From Spirochaetota bacterium (GTDB lineage: Bacteria; Spirochaetota; UBA12135; COTS27; JAFLEE01), in the NCBI GenBank assembly GCA_017302015.1, contig JAFLEE010000003.1, forward strand, positions 76,045 through 140,044: DNA of 64,000 nt, given 5' to 3'. This document shows positions 8,921-16,916 of the stretch, piece after piece. Each line of letters starts with the position of its first letter. Within the stretch, counting starts at the first letter, position 1. The translations under genes were made by a program, and so were the position numbers. The notes under the pieces were generated by a model. That model made no database searches. It saw only the letters and a program-made list of their open reading frames with translations, and was not told the origin of the DNA.

Positions 8921-9775
8921 ATGGCACAGCGCAAGGCACTCGGCCGCGGTCTCTCCGCCCTCCTGGGCGGGGAAGAACCGTCGACCACCACCGCGGTCAA
9001 GAACCAGATCATCGAGATCCCCATCGACCGCATCCGCCCCGGGGGCGACCAGACGCGCACCGTCTTCGATAAGGACGCCCTAGAGGAGATGGCGGCCTCC
9101 ATCAAGCGCCTGGGGGTGGTCAACCCCATCGTCGTCCACGAGGCCTCGGGCTTCTACGAGCTCATCGCCGGGGAGCGGCGCTGGCGGGCGAGCAAGGAAC
9201 TCGGTCACAAGACGATCCGGGCCATGGTGGAGAACCGCAGCGACGAGGACCGCCTCCTCATCGCCATCGCCACCAACGTCCACAACGAGAAGCTCACCCC
9301 CGTGGAAGAGGCGCAAAGCTACGAACTCCTCGCCCGGCGCCTGGGCTGCACCCACGAGGAGGTGGCCCAGAAGATCGGCAAGAGCCGCTCCCACGTCACC
9401 AATATGCTGCGGGTGCTGAAGCTCCCCGATTCCATCCGCCGCCACATCAATTCGGGGAAGGTGAACCTGGGCCAGGCCAAGGTGCTCGCCGGCCTCGACG
9501 ACCGGGAACAGGAGAAGATGCTCAAACGCATCCTCGAGGGCGGCCTCTCGGTGCGCGAGGTGGAAAAGAGCGCCCCGAGCAAGAAAAAAGTTCCACGTGG
9601 AACCTCGGGGCGAGGAGCGACCGAAGACCTCGCCCACCTCGAGAAGAAGCTGCGCGACCACCTCCAGACGAAGGTCGCCATCCGGGGGAGCCGCGGCGGC
9701 AAGGGCCGCATCGAGATCGATTATTATTCCGACGAGAACCTGGGTCGCATCCTCAAGAAGATGGGCCTTTCCTAG
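8921..9775 (+). CDS. parB: Chromosome-partitioning protein ParB/Spo0J
   Basis: CTP-dependent DNA clamp, 284 residues. It begins KALGRGLSALLGG, the ParA-stimulating N-terminus. The CTPase region has GFYELIAGERRWRASKELG and the GERR motif, then ATNVHNEKLTPVEEAQSYELL. The HTH is VAQKIGKSRSHVTNMLRVLKLP, and the C-terminal dimerisation part is short. The reading frame stays open far upstream of the ATG at 8921, but that start has AAAGAGG before it and sits just after parA. A parS palindrome lies within the gene at 9590-9603, in the linker before the dimerisation domain. Confidence 0.97.
   Translation: MAQRKALGRGLSALLGGEEPSTTTAVKNQIIEIPIDRIRPGGDQTRTVFDKDALEEMAASIKRLGVVNPIVVHEASGFYELIAGERRWRASKELGHKTIRAMVENRSDEDRLLIAIATNVHNEKLTPVEEAQSYELLARRLGCTHEEVAQKIGKSRSHVTNMLRVLKLPDSIRRHINSGKVNLGQAKVLAGLDDREQEKMLKRILEGGLSVREVEKSAPSKKKVPRGTSGRGATEDLAHLEKKLRDHLQTKVAIRGSRGGKGRIEIDYYSDENLGRILKKMGLS
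9590..9603. promoter_or_regulatory. parS centromere site inside parB
   Basis: GTTCCACGTGGAAC is a perfect 14-bp palindrome. It matches the general bacterial parS core (consensus TGTTNCACGTGNAACA), differing only in the two outermost bases. It lies in the linker-coding part of parB, as in several other phyla. Confidence 0.85.
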
Positions 9776-9791
9776 CGCCCCTCGAGCCCCC

Positions 9792-9847
9792 AAAAAAAGA
9801 AGCCCCCGCCGATGTTCCACGTGGAACACCCGCGGGGGCCTTTTTTT
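9792..9847. terminator. Bidirectional terminator between parB and rnj, with parS in its loop
   Basis: Stem GCCCCCGC (9802-9809) with GCGGGGGC (9832-9839), preceded by seven A and followed by seven T, so it can terminate both converging genes. The 22-base loop contains the complete 16-bp parS palindrome. Confidence 0.85.
9813..9828. promoter_or_regulatory. parS centromere site in the terminator loop
   Basis: TGTTCCACGTGGAACA is a perfect 16-bp palindrome fitting the bacterial parS consensus, 37 bases after the parB stop. ParB should load here. Two sites about 220 bp apart fit an origin-proximal parS cluster. Confidence 0.93.
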
Positions 9848-9860
9848 CCGGTAGGATCCG

Positions 9861-11762
9861 TTAGCGGGGCTGGGCCACCTGGAAATTGAGGAAGACGTAG
9901 ATCGAGGGGGTTTTGCCGGTGGAGCCCTCGAAGAAGCGCTTCAGTTCTTTCTTGGCCTGCTGCTCCACCTTCTTGCGGTCTTTGAAGATCTCGATGGCGT
10001 TCTCCTCCAGGAAGCGCACGAGGGACTTCTTCGACTTCTCGAAAAGATCCTCCCGGATGCCCCGGTGCACGAAGCCCTTGGTGACGATTTCCGTCTCTTG
10101 GATGCCCTTCTCGGAGCCGCGGACATTGTAGATGACGAGGCCGTTTCGCCCGAGGCTCACCCGGTCTTCGACCACCTCTTCGTTGATCCCGTTGTCGCGG
10201 TCGTTCTCCACGAAGCACGGGTTAATCTTGATCTTCTCCAAGAGGCGCAGGCCCTTGGAACCGACTTCCACCCTCTGGCCGTTCTCGATGAGGAAGATGT
10301 TGAACTTGTTGATCCCGGCCTCGAGGGCCAGGTCGCGGTGCTTCATGAGGTGCACCGTCTCGCCGTGGAAGGGGATGAAGAACTTCGGCCGCGTGACCTT
10401 GAGCATGGTCTTCAGCTCTTCCTGGTAGCCGTGGCCGGTGGTGTGGATCTTGATGTCTTTGTTGGTGACCACCTTCACCCCCTCCTTCATCAGCTTGTTG
10501 ATGAGGGTATTGACGCTGGTTTCGTTCCCCGGGATCGTGGAGGAGGAGAAGAGGATCGTGTCTTCCTTCTCGAGCTTGATCACCTTATGGCGGCCCGAGG
10601 CGATGCCGGAGAGCCCGGCGGTCTGCTCGCCCTGGCTCCCCGTGGCGAGGATGAGGATCTTATTCTTCTGGATGCGCCGCAGGTCGGATTCGACGAGGAT
10701 CGTGTTCTCGTAGGTGCGGAATTGCCGCACGCCGATGGCCGCCTCGGTGTTCTCAAGCATCGAACGGCCGGTCATGAAGACCTTTCGCCCCGTGCGGCTG
10801 GCGATCTCGAGGAGCTTCTGGATGCGGTGAATCTGGGAAGCGAAGGTGGCGAGGATCACGCGGCCCTCGGCTTCCAGGAGCACCTGCTCCAAGTTGGCGC
10901 TCACATCGGATTCCGAGAGGCTATGGCCGGGGTTGATGGCGTTGGTGGAATCGCTGACGAGGCAGAGAACGCCCTTGCTGCCGTAGCGCTTGAGGGCGGT
11001 GAGGTCGGTCACCGGCTCGTATTGGGCGCTCGCGTCGATCTTGAAGTCGCCGGTATGGATGATGGTGCCCGCCGGCGTCTGGATGGCCAGGGCGATGGCA
11101 TCGGGGATGGAGTGGTTGACGTGGATGGGGTCGATGGTGAACGGCCCGACGGGGAAGGACTTCCCTTTTTTCACGTCCTTAATTTTGTACCGCAGGTTCG
11201 GGCATTTATCCGCCAGGGATTTTTCGACCATGGCGCGCGTGAAGGGCGTGGCCCAGATCGGCACGTTCACCTTGTTCAAGAAGAGGTGGAGCGCCCCGAT
11301 ATGGTCCAAGTGCGCGTGGGTGATCACCATCCCGGAAATGCGGTGTTGGTTTTCGATGAGGTAGGAGAAATCGTTGACGATGTAGTCCACCCCGGGTTGG
11401 TCCGCCTTCGCGAATTTGAGGCCGCAATCGATGATGAGGATGAAATCGCGGTACTCGTAGAGGATCATGTTCTTGCCGACTTCCTCCAACCCTCCCAAGA
11501 CGAGGATGCTGATCTTGGTCTTGTCGTCCGGATTGTGCCGCACCGCCTTTTGGGGCGCCTCACGGGGTGGAAGAGCGGTTCGCGTCGGGCGGGAATCATG
11601 GCTCGTCTGGTTTTCTTTCGGCTCGGACGGTCGATCCCCCCTGCGCCTTCTTCCGCGTCCGCCGCGGTGGCGTCGGGGGCCTCTGGGGCCGGAGGGATTG
11701 GATGAGGAAGCGTCCCTGGGGCGGTTGGGATTGGCGTTTCCATCTTGGATGGGTTCTGACAT
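9861..11762 (-). CDS. rnj: Ribonuclease J
   Basis: Metallo-beta-lactamase/beta-CASP ribonuclease of 633 residues with 5'-exo and endonuclease activity in mRNA decay and rRNA maturation. The zinc motif HAHLDH is at 149-154; GLEEVGKNM, the HTGDFKID region, SDSTNA, and the beta-CASP segments TFASQIHRIQ, ATGSQGE and TTGHGYQEEL are present, followed by the C-terminal domain. The first ~80 residues are an Arg/Pro/Gly-rich extension that looks disordered and RNA-binding. The gene converges on parB and shares its terminator. RNase J as the decay nuclease is plausible here, since no RNase E is seen, but the window is too small to exclude one. Confidence 0.93.
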   Translation of the reverse strand: MSEPIQDGNANPNRPRDASSSNPSGPRGPRRHRGGRGRRRRGDRPSEPKENQTSHDSRPTRTALPPREAPQKAVRHNPDDKTKISILVLGGLEEVGKNMILYEYRDFILIIDCGLKFAKADQPGVDYIVNDFSYLIENQHRISGMVITHAHLDHIGALHLFLNKVNVPIWATPFTRAMVEKSLADKCPNLRYKIKDVKKGKSFPVGPFTIDPIHVNHSIPDAIALAIQTPAGTIIHTGDFKIDASAQYEPVTDLTALKRYGSKGVLCLVSDSTNAINPGHSLSESDVSANLEQVLLEAEGRVILATFASQIHRIQKLLEIASRTGRKVFMTGRSMLENTEAAIGVRQFRTYENTILVESDLRRIQKNKILILATGSQGEQTAGLSGIASGRHKVIKLEKEDTILFSSSTIPGNETSVNTLINKLMKEGVKVVTNKDIKIHTTGHGYQEELKTMLKVTRPKFFIPFHGETVHLMKHRDLALEAGINKFNIFLIENGQRVEVGSKGLRLLEKIKINPCFVENDRDNGINEEVVEDRVSLGRNGLVIYNVRGSEKGIQETEIVTKGFVHRGIREDLFEKSKKSLVRFLEENAIEIFKDRKKVEQQAKKELKRFFEGSTGKTPSIYVFLNFQVAQPR

Positions 11763-11993
11763 AACGGAGGTCCTCGGCTACTTTTTTAAGCAGCCTATGT
11801 TTTTTTTGTGGCGAGGCTTTTTTTGCTTAAATACTTAAACAACTTAAGTCCTCTAAAATTCAGTATGAGGGGGAGAAGATTTTTTTCTTGTTATTTAGGA
11901 GCATCAGTAGGGGGTTCAGAAATTAAGAAAGTCCTTGGTGGAGTCTTGGTCGTGTTTCGTTGGCTGCGATCCAAGCCGGGAGCCGATTAAGTT
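11763..11993 (-). promoter_or_regulatory. AT-rich region upstream of rnj
   Basis: This 231-bp gap is much richer in A and T than its surroundings. On the minus strand it carries ACTTAAGTTGTTTAAGTATTTAAGC-like clustered TTAAG/TTTAAG words at about 11822-11848 and a small AGCCT/AGGCT dyad nearer the gene. I see no ORF of credible coding character. It presumably holds the rnj promoter and a leader; the exact promoter is unclear. Confidence 0.4.
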
Positions 11994-13106
11994 CTAGACA
12001 TTGAAGCGGAAATGGCAGACGTCGCCGTCTTTCACGACGTAGGACTTGCCTTCGATCCGCAATTTACCGGCCTCGCGCACTTTCGCGTAGGAGCCGAGAC
12101 CCGAGAGGTCGTCGTAGGAGACGATTTCGGCCTTGATGAAGCCCTTCTCGAAGTCGGAATGGATGACGCCGGCGGCCTGGGGCGCCAGGGCCCCCGCCTT
12201 GACTGTCCACGCCCGGGTTTCGGTCTCACCGGAAGTGAAGAAGGTGAGGAGTTTCAGCAGGCGGTAGCCGGCCACCACGAGGCGATTGAGCCCCGGTTCG
12301 GTGAGCCCCGCGGCCGCCAGGTATTCCCGGGCTCCGGCTTCGTCGCTTTTGGAGAGTTCGCTCACCTCGCTCTCCATCTTGGCGGAAAGGGGGATGAGTT
12401 CGAAGCCATGCTCGGCGCAGAAGGAGGCCAGCTTGGGCCAATGGGGGCTCTTTTCGTGCTGGCCGATGTCGCCTTCGCCGATATTGGCCACGATGAGCAT
12501 CGGTTTGATCGTCAAAAGTTGGAGGTCGCGTAGGACCTGCTTGAACTCTTCTTCGGTGTGGGCGAATTGGTTCATCAGGCGGCCGCTTTCGAGGTGGGCC
12601 TTGACGCGCTCGAGGATCTCCACGCGGGCCTTGGCTTCCTTGTCGGTGCCGGCGCGGGCCGCCTTTTCGATGGCGGCGAAGCGCTTTTGCACGGTATCGA
12701 GGTCGCAGATGATGAGTTCAGTGTGGATGATGTCAATGTCGGAGAGGGGGTCGACCGGGGCTTCCCGGGTGATGTTGGGGTCTTCGAAGACCCGCACGAC
12801 CTGCACGATGGCGTCGACCTGGCGGATATGGGAGAGGAATTTATTGCCGAGGCCCTCGCCCTTGCTGGCGCCTTTGACCAGGCCCGCGATGTCGATGAAC
12901 TCGACGGTGGTGGGGACGACTTTTTTGCTTTCGCAGACCTTGGCGAGGACGGCCAAGCGCTCGTCGGGGACGGGAACGATGCCCAGATTGGGGTCGATGG
13001 TGCAGAAGGGATAATTGGAGGCGTCAACGCTGGATTTGGTGATGGCGTTGAAGAGGGTCGACTTGCCCACATTGGGCAGACCGACGATTCCGCATGAAAA
13101 ACCCAT
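11994..13106 (-). CDS. ychF: Redox-regulated ribosome-associated ATPase YchF (OLA1 family)
   Basis: Obg-related P-loop NTPase, 370 residues. G1 is GLPNVGKST (8-16), G3 is DIAG, and the G4 position reads NIGE instead of NKxD, the hallmark of the ATP preference of this family. The C-terminal TGS domain shows AWTVKAGALAPQAAGVIHSDFEKGFIKAE and ends with VCHFRFNV as in orthologues. YchF binds ribosomes and affects stress responses. It lies 43 bases downstream of rpsU, behind a terminator. Confidence 0.95.
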   Translation of the reverse strand: MGFSCGIVGLPNVGKSTLFNAITKSSVDASNYPFCTIDPNLGIVPVPDERLAVLAKVCESKKVVPTTVEFIDIAGLVKGASKGEGLGNKFLSHIRQVDAIVQVVRVFEDPNITREAPVDPLSDIDIIHTELIICDLDTVQKRFAAIEKAARAGTDKEAKARVEILERVKAHLESGRLMNQFAHTEEEFKQVLRDLQLLTIKPMLIVANIGEGDIGQHEKSPHWPKLASFCAEHGFELIPLSAKMESEVSELSKSDEAGAREYLAAAGLTEPGLNRLVVAGYRLLKLLTFFTSGETETRAWTVKAGALAPQAAGVIHSDFEKGFIKAEIVSYDDLSGLGSYAKVREAGKLRIEGKSYVVKDGDVCHFRFNV

Positions 13107-13108
13107 AT

Positions 13109-13137
13109 TAAAAAACAGGGGCGCCCAAGCGCCCCCA
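13109..13137 (-). terminator. Terminator after rpsU
   Basis: On the minus strand GGGGGCGC-TTGG-GCGCCCC is followed by TG and six T. The T run reaches within a few bases of the ychF start codon, so ychF would need read-through or its own promoter. Confidence 0.75.
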
Positions 13138-13149
13138 GAGGATCTTCAA

Positions 13150-13356
13150 TCAGCTACCGATGCTGCGCTTTCGATCGCGGCGTTTCTTGCGCTTTTCCAG
13201 TTTGATCGCCTCTTGCTTGCGGATCAGGCTGGGCTTGCGGTAGTACTGGCGGTCCTTGAGTTCTTTGAGAATGTTTTCTTTCTCAACTTCTTTGCGGAAC
13301 CGCTTGATGGAGACTTCGACGGGTTCGTCGGAGTTATTGATGTAGATAGTGGCCAA
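13150..13356 (-). CDS. rpsU: 30S ribosomal protein bS21
   Basis: The 68-residue basic protein has the family pattern: short N-terminal strand, VEVSIKRFRKEVEKENILKELKDRQYYRKPS, and a Lys/Arg-rich C-terminal helix ending RKKRRDRKRS. bS21 helps mRNA binding at the 3' end of 16S rRNA. A good promoter lies upstream at 13396-13424, and a terminator follows. Confidence 0.95.
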   Translation of the reverse strand: MATIYINNSDEPVEVSIKRFRKEVEKENILKELKDRQYYRKPSLIRKQEAIKLEKRKKRRDRKRSIGS

Positions 13357-13395
13357 AGGTGATCGTCCTCGTAAAAAATATCCGTCTTCAGGGGA

Positions 13396-13424
13396 AATTT
13401 AACATTTTCAGGACTTCTTGTCAA
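13396..13424 (-). promoter_or_regulatory. rpsU promoter
   Basis: On the minus strand TTGACA (13424-13419), 17 bp, TAAATT (13401-13396). The leader to the rpsU start is about 35 nt. Confidence 0.75.
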
Positions 13425-13429
13425 AAAGA

Positions 13430-13746
13430 TTCCTAAGATTTCCCCATATTCGGGGCTTTTGACCCGGAAAAGAGGGGACCAAGGGGGGGGCTTCGGTGAA
13501 TTCGGATCCACCCCCTTCGGGCATCCGGGTGCCCGTTTGGGTTCGTAAGCCCGCCGATGCACCTCCGGATGCACCTCCGATGGAGAGCTCATTCGCGAGC
13601 CGCACGCCGCTTTTCAGCCTCGACGCGTTAGGCCACACCGGCGTGGCGCAGACGGTATGCGTTACCGGAAGCAACAGGCGGGGGTGTGAAGCGCCGGAAG
13701 AGGCCGGTTCTGGAGTGGGTCAGGGACACCCGTCTATTCCTCAGCC
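13430..13746. other. Intergenic region with short repeats and an aspS-like remnant
   Basis: No convincing gene lies in this stretch. It contains a CCCC-ATATTC-GGGG hairpin (about 13442-13457), two tandem copies of GATGCACCTCCG (13556-13567, 13568-13579), and a segment similar to part of aspS (listed separately). Open frames on both strands here have no family resemblance and no good ribosome binding site. Confidence 0.5.
13586..13660 (+). pseudogene. Probable decayed fragment of aspS
   Basis: Two blocks, AGCCGCACGCCGC (13598-13610) and AGCCTCGACGCG (13616-13627), are identical to aspS 14983-14995 and 15001-15012 with the same 5-base spacing, so 27 of 30 bases match. In the same frame this reads SRTPLFSLDA against SRTPPFSLDA of AspRS. 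Similarity continues more weakly (GTGGCG, then TGCGTTACCG against TGCGCTACCG) with small gaps. It looks like a remnant of a partial duplication; an independent role cannot be excluded. Confidence 0.55.
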
Positions 13747-14307
13747 TCACTCCAGGAGAAAGTCCATCAGGCTTCCGAGTCGATACTCGGCCACCGGTTC
13801 GTAGCGGGGGCCCTTTCCGCCGGGGCGGCTCTCGAAAAGGGTGATCGAATGGGCCGGGAACCCAGGGGCCTCCCAGGCGTGGTGGGCTTTTAAGAATACG
13901 GCGAGCTCCCCGTCATCGGCGTTCTCCAGCCGAGCCAGGGTGATATGGGGGACGAAGGGGCGCTTTTCCAGGGAGAGGCGGCATCCTGACAAGGCCTTGT
14001 CCACGGTTTTTTGGAGGGCAGAGAGGGGGGCGAGGGGGGCGACCCCGGCCCAAAGAACTTTCGGTCTTCCCCCTTGGGGGAAGAAGCCGACCCCTTGGAA
14101 GCGGAGTTCCAGCCGAGGAAATTCCACCTCCTCCAACGCATCCCGCACTTCGCCGAATGAGGATTCGGAGAGTTCTCCGAGGAAACGCAGGGTGAGATGG
14201 TGGTTTCCGATGGGAACGGCGCGGATGCCTTCGCCTTCGGGGGTCATGTCGTAGAGCCGCTCCCCGATTTCAAGGGGGAGGGGGATGGCGATGAAAAAAC
14301 GTCGCAT
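13747..14307 (-). CDS. thpR: RNA 2',3'-cyclic phosphodiesterase ThpR (LigT-like)
   Basis: 2H-phosphoesterase of 186 residues. The two His motifs are HHLTLRFLG (about residues 36-44) and HITLARL (about 121-127), the HxTL/HxTx pair that forms the active site. The N-terminus RRFFIAIPLP is the usual first strand. Family members open 2',3'-cyclic phosphates and can ligate tRNA halves in vitro; the cell role is unknown. It is the last gene before the aspS-like remnant. Confidence 0.9.
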   Translation of the reverse strand: MRRFFIAIPLPLEIGERLYDMTPEGEGIRAVPIGNHHLTLRFLGELSESSFGEVRDALEEVEFPRLELRFQGVGFFPQGGRPKVLWAGVAPLAPLSALQKTVDKALSGCRLSLEKRPFVPHITLARLENADDGELAVFLKAHHAWEAPGFPAHSITLFESRPGGKGPRYEPVAEYRLGSLMDFLLE

Positions 14308-14426
14308 GGCGGCTCTCGGAGGGCACGCAAATTATTCCATCATTCCCGGGGCGCTCCGACAGAATTTGTCCACGGGATGGCTTAAGATCCACCCCAAGAA
14401 GCGACCGAAAAACTCGAGGAGAACCC

Positions 14427-14585
14427 ATGAAAAAAGAAACCGCCGCGAAAACCTCCATCACCGAAGCGACGCGCACCCTGGCCGAACTCATGCGCGACGA
14501 GAATGCCTGGGTCGGCGACGAGTGGAACAACGCCTGGGAAAAACTCAAGAAAGACCTCTACGACCGGAAACTCATCCGCTCCTGA
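14427..14585 (+). CDS. Small protein of unknown function
   Basis: A 52-residue frame starts MKKETAAKTSITEATRTLAE and ends KKDLYDRKLIRS. GAGGAG stands 6 bases before the ATG, so translation is credible. The product is hydrophilic, predicted helical, with two Trp (DENAWVGDEWNNAWEKL) and no signal or membrane segment. I do not recognise the family. It ends 73 bases before aspS. It could be a real small protein or a chance frame. Confidence 0.5.
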   Translation: MKKETAAKTSITEATRTLAELMRDENAWVGDEWNNAWEKLKKDLYDRKLIRS

Positions 14586-14619
14586 TCGTGGGCACCGCCC
14601 CGGAAAAGCGGGGGCAGCG

Positions 14620-14628
14620 TGGTATAAT
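14620..14628 (+). promoter_or_regulatory. aspS promoter (extended -10)
   Basis: TGgTATAAT with a perfect -10 hexamer and the extended TG; no good -35. Transcription would begin near 14635, about 24 nt before the GTG of aspS. Confidence 0.65.
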
Positions 14629-14658
14629 TCTCGGACGCTCTTTCCCGAGGATAAACCC

Positions 14659-16440
14659 GTGTCCCATTACCGCTCCCATTCCAACGGCCGCATCGACAAA
14701 ACCCACGTCGGCCAAACGGTCACCCTCTCCGGTTGGGTTCTGCGCCGCCGCGACCATGGCGGGGTGATCTTCGTCGACCTTCGGGACCGCACGGGGTACG
14801 CCCAAATCGTCTTCCGCCGGGAGGTTTCGGAGAAGGCCCATACCCTCGCCGACCACCTGCGCACCGAGTTCGTCATCCGCATCCAGGGCCGGGTGATCGC
14901 ACGGACCCCCGAGAACGTGAACCCCGATATCCCCACCGGCGAGATCGAGGTGGAGGTCCTGGAACTCGAGATCCTCTCCGAGAGCCGCACGCCGCCGTTT
15001 AGCCTCGACGCGAAGGAAAACATCGACGTGGCGGAAGACATCCGCCTGCGCTACCGCTACCTCGACCTGCGCCGCGATGAACTCCGGGAAAACCTCATGG
15101 CGCGCCACCGCTACACCCAGGCCGTGCGGCGGCTGCTCGACCAGGAGGGGTTCCTCGAGATCGAGACGCCGGTGCTCAATAAGGCGACCCCCGAGGGCGC
15201 CCGCGATTTCCTCGTCCCCTGCCGGCTCAACCCGGGCACCTTCTACGCCCTTCCCCAATCCCCCCAGATCTTCAAGCAGATCCTCATGATCGGCGGGATG
15301 GAGCGCTATTACCAGATCGTCAAATGCTTCCGCGACGAGGACCTCCGCGCCGACCGGCAGCCCGAGTTCACCCAGATCGACCTGGAGATGAGCTTCGTCA
15401 CCCAAGAAGAGATCATGGCGCTCATGGAGCGCATCGTGGTCGACTCCATGCGCGAGGTCTTCCCCGACCGCATGGCCGGCTTCGCGGGGTCGGTGCCCCG
15501 CATGACCTGGCAGCAGGCCCACGAAGAATACGGGAGCGACAAGCCCGACCTGCGCTTCGACCTCAGGCTCCTCGACGTGGAGAAGGCCATCGGCGAGACG
15601 ACCTTCCAGGTCTTCCGCAACGCCCTCGACCACGGGGGGCGCATCCGGGCTCTCTGCGTTCCAGACGGGAAGTGCCTCTCGCGAAAAGACATCGAGGAGG
15701 CGACCGCTTACGTGGGCCAATTCGGGGCGAAGGGCCTCGCTTGGATGCGGGTCACCGACACGGGCCTCGATTCGAACATCGTGAAGTTCTTCCCCGAATC
15801 GTGCCAGAAGGCGCTCATCGAGAAGTCGGGGGCCAAACCGGGGGATCTCCTCTTTTTCGTGGCGGATAAGCCGGCCATCGTGTACCCGGCCCTGGGGAAC
15901 CTGCGCCTGTGGATCGGGAAAAAACTCTCCCTCATCGACGAGAAGAAGATGTCCTTCCTCTGGGTCTACGATTTTCCCCTCCTCGAGTACGACGAGAAGG
16001 AAAAGCGCTACGGGTCGGTGCACCACCCCTTCACCGCCCCGAAGGCGGAAGACCTCCCCCTCCTCGAGACGAATCCCGGGGCCGTGCGCTCCGATGCCTA
16101 CGATTTCGTCCTCAATGGCAACGAACTCGGCGGGGGGAGCGTGCGCATCCACGACACCCGCCTGCAGAGCCGCATCTTTTCGCTCCTGGGCATCTCCGAG
16201 GAGGAGGCGAAGCACCGCTTCGGGTTCCTGCTGGAGGCCCTGAAATACGGCACGCCTCCCCACGGGGGCCTCGCCTTCGGCCTCGACCGCATCCTCATGC
16301 TCATGCGCCGGGTCGACTCGATCCGCGACGTCATCGCCTTCCCCAAGACCCAGCGCGGCCAATGCCTCATGAGCGGGTCCCCCTCCGACGTCCCGGCGGA
16401 GCAATTGGAAGAAGTCCACATCAAGACGGTCGAAGCCTGA
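14659..16440 (+). CDS. aspS: Aspartyl-tRNA synthetase
   Basis: Class IIb synthetase of 593 residues, bacterial type. The N-terminal OB-fold anticodon domain has VGQTVTLSGWVLRRRDHGGVIF. Motif 1 follows after RLRYRYLDLRR, motif 2 is CFRDEDLRADRQPEFTQ, a GAD-type insertion spans about residues 285-420, and motif 3 is GLAFGLDRI. I chose GTG at 14659 because GAGG lies 9 bases upstream and the encoded start (SHYRSHSNGRID) fits family N-termini; the open frame extends upstream to 14503 but without homology. Its stop overlaps the likely start of ybeY. Confidence 0.96.
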   Translation: MSHYRSHSNGRIDKTHVGQTVTLSGWVLRRRDHGGVIFVDLRDRTGYAQIVFRREVSEKAHTLADHLRTEFVIRIQGRVIARTPENVNPDIPTGEIEVEVLELEILSESRTPPFSLDAKENIDVAEDIRLRYRYLDLRRDELRENLMARHRYTQAVRRLLDQEGFLEIETPVLNKATPEGARDFLVPCRLNPGTFYALPQSPQIFKQILMIGGMERYYQIVKCFRDEDLRADRQPEFTQIDLEMSFVTQEEIMALMERIVVDSMREVFPDRMAGFAGSVPRMTWQQAHEEYGSDKPDLRFDLRLLDVEKAIGETTFQVFRNALDHGGRIRALCVPDGKCLSRKDIEEATAYVGQFGAKGLAWMRVTDTGLDSNIVKFFPESCQKALIEKSGAKPGDLLFFVADKPAIVYPALGNLRLWIGKKLSLIDEKKMSFLWVYDFPLLEYDEKEKRYGSVHHPFTAPKAEDLPLLETNPGAVRSDAYDFVLNGNELGGGSVRIHDTRLQSRIFSLLGISEEEAKHRFGFLLEALKYGTPPHGGLAFGLDRILMLMRRVDSIRDVIAFPKTQRGQCLMSGSPSDVPAEQLEEVHIKTVEA

Positions 16441-16916
16441 GCGTCTCGATCCTCAACCAGACCCGGCGCGCCTACAAGGAACGGGCGCTTGCGCGGGAAA
16501 TCCAGCGCCTCCTCGATTTCCTCGACGGGCCCCGTGGGAAGCCTCCCAAGGGGGGGGGTCGGGAAAAAGCGGGGTCAGTGCCGGATTGGGATATCCGCAT
16601 CGCGTTTCTTCCTCCGGGCCAGATCCGAAAGATGAAGAAGGTCCATCTCCACGTGGACCACGCCACCGATGTGCTTTCCTTCCCCGACGGGAGGGGCGGG
16701 GATATCGCCGTCTGCCCCCGGCTCGTGGAACAGGATGCCAAGCGCGACGGGCGGGATGGCGGGGAATACCTCGCCGAAGTGATCCTCCACGGGATCCTCC
16801 ATCTGCGCGGGCTCGTCCATGATTATCGCGGCGCCACCCTGGCCCGCCTATGGAAGCGGCAGGCGAAGATCCTATCCGAATCCCGCATCAACCCTTCGGC
16901 CTTCCGCCCGCGTTAA
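16437..16916 (+). CDS. ybeY: Endoribonuclease YbeY (rRNA maturation)
   Basis: Metal-dependent RNase involved in 16S rRNA 3'-end maturation and late 70S quality control. The signature region is DHATDVLSFP, then the His motif EVILHGILHLRGLVHD, close to the canonical HGxLHLxGxDH but with the last two residues swapped, ending in VHD rather than DH. The frame has no ATG, GTG or TTG near the expected N-terminus: CTG at 16437, which overlaps the aspS TGA, or an internal GTG at 16578 are the only choices. The text SVSILNQTRR resembles a YbeY first strand, so I favour CTG. Length would be 159, normal for the family. Its stop overlaps the convergent gene by 4 bases. Confidence 0.8.
   Translation: MSVSILNQTRRAYKERALAREIQRLLDFLDGPRGKPPKGGGREKAGSVPDWDIRIAFLPPGQIRKMKKVHLHVDHATDVLSFPDGRGGDIAVCPRLVEQDAKRDGRDGGEYLAEVILHGILHLRGLVHDYRGATLARLWKRQAKILSESRINPSAFRPR

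Noticed and set aside
13601-13746. Possible SRP RNA or tRNA between rpsU and thpR (CCGGAAGCAACAGG resembles part of the SRP loop)
   Set aside because: The full GGTCAGG...GGAAGGAAGCAGCC signature and a tRNA T-loop are absent.
16640-16665. TCCACGTGGA inside ybeY, parS-like core
   Set aside because: The flanking bases (CT...CC) do not give the TTCCACGTGGAA core; it encodes HLHVDH of YbeY and is explained by coding.
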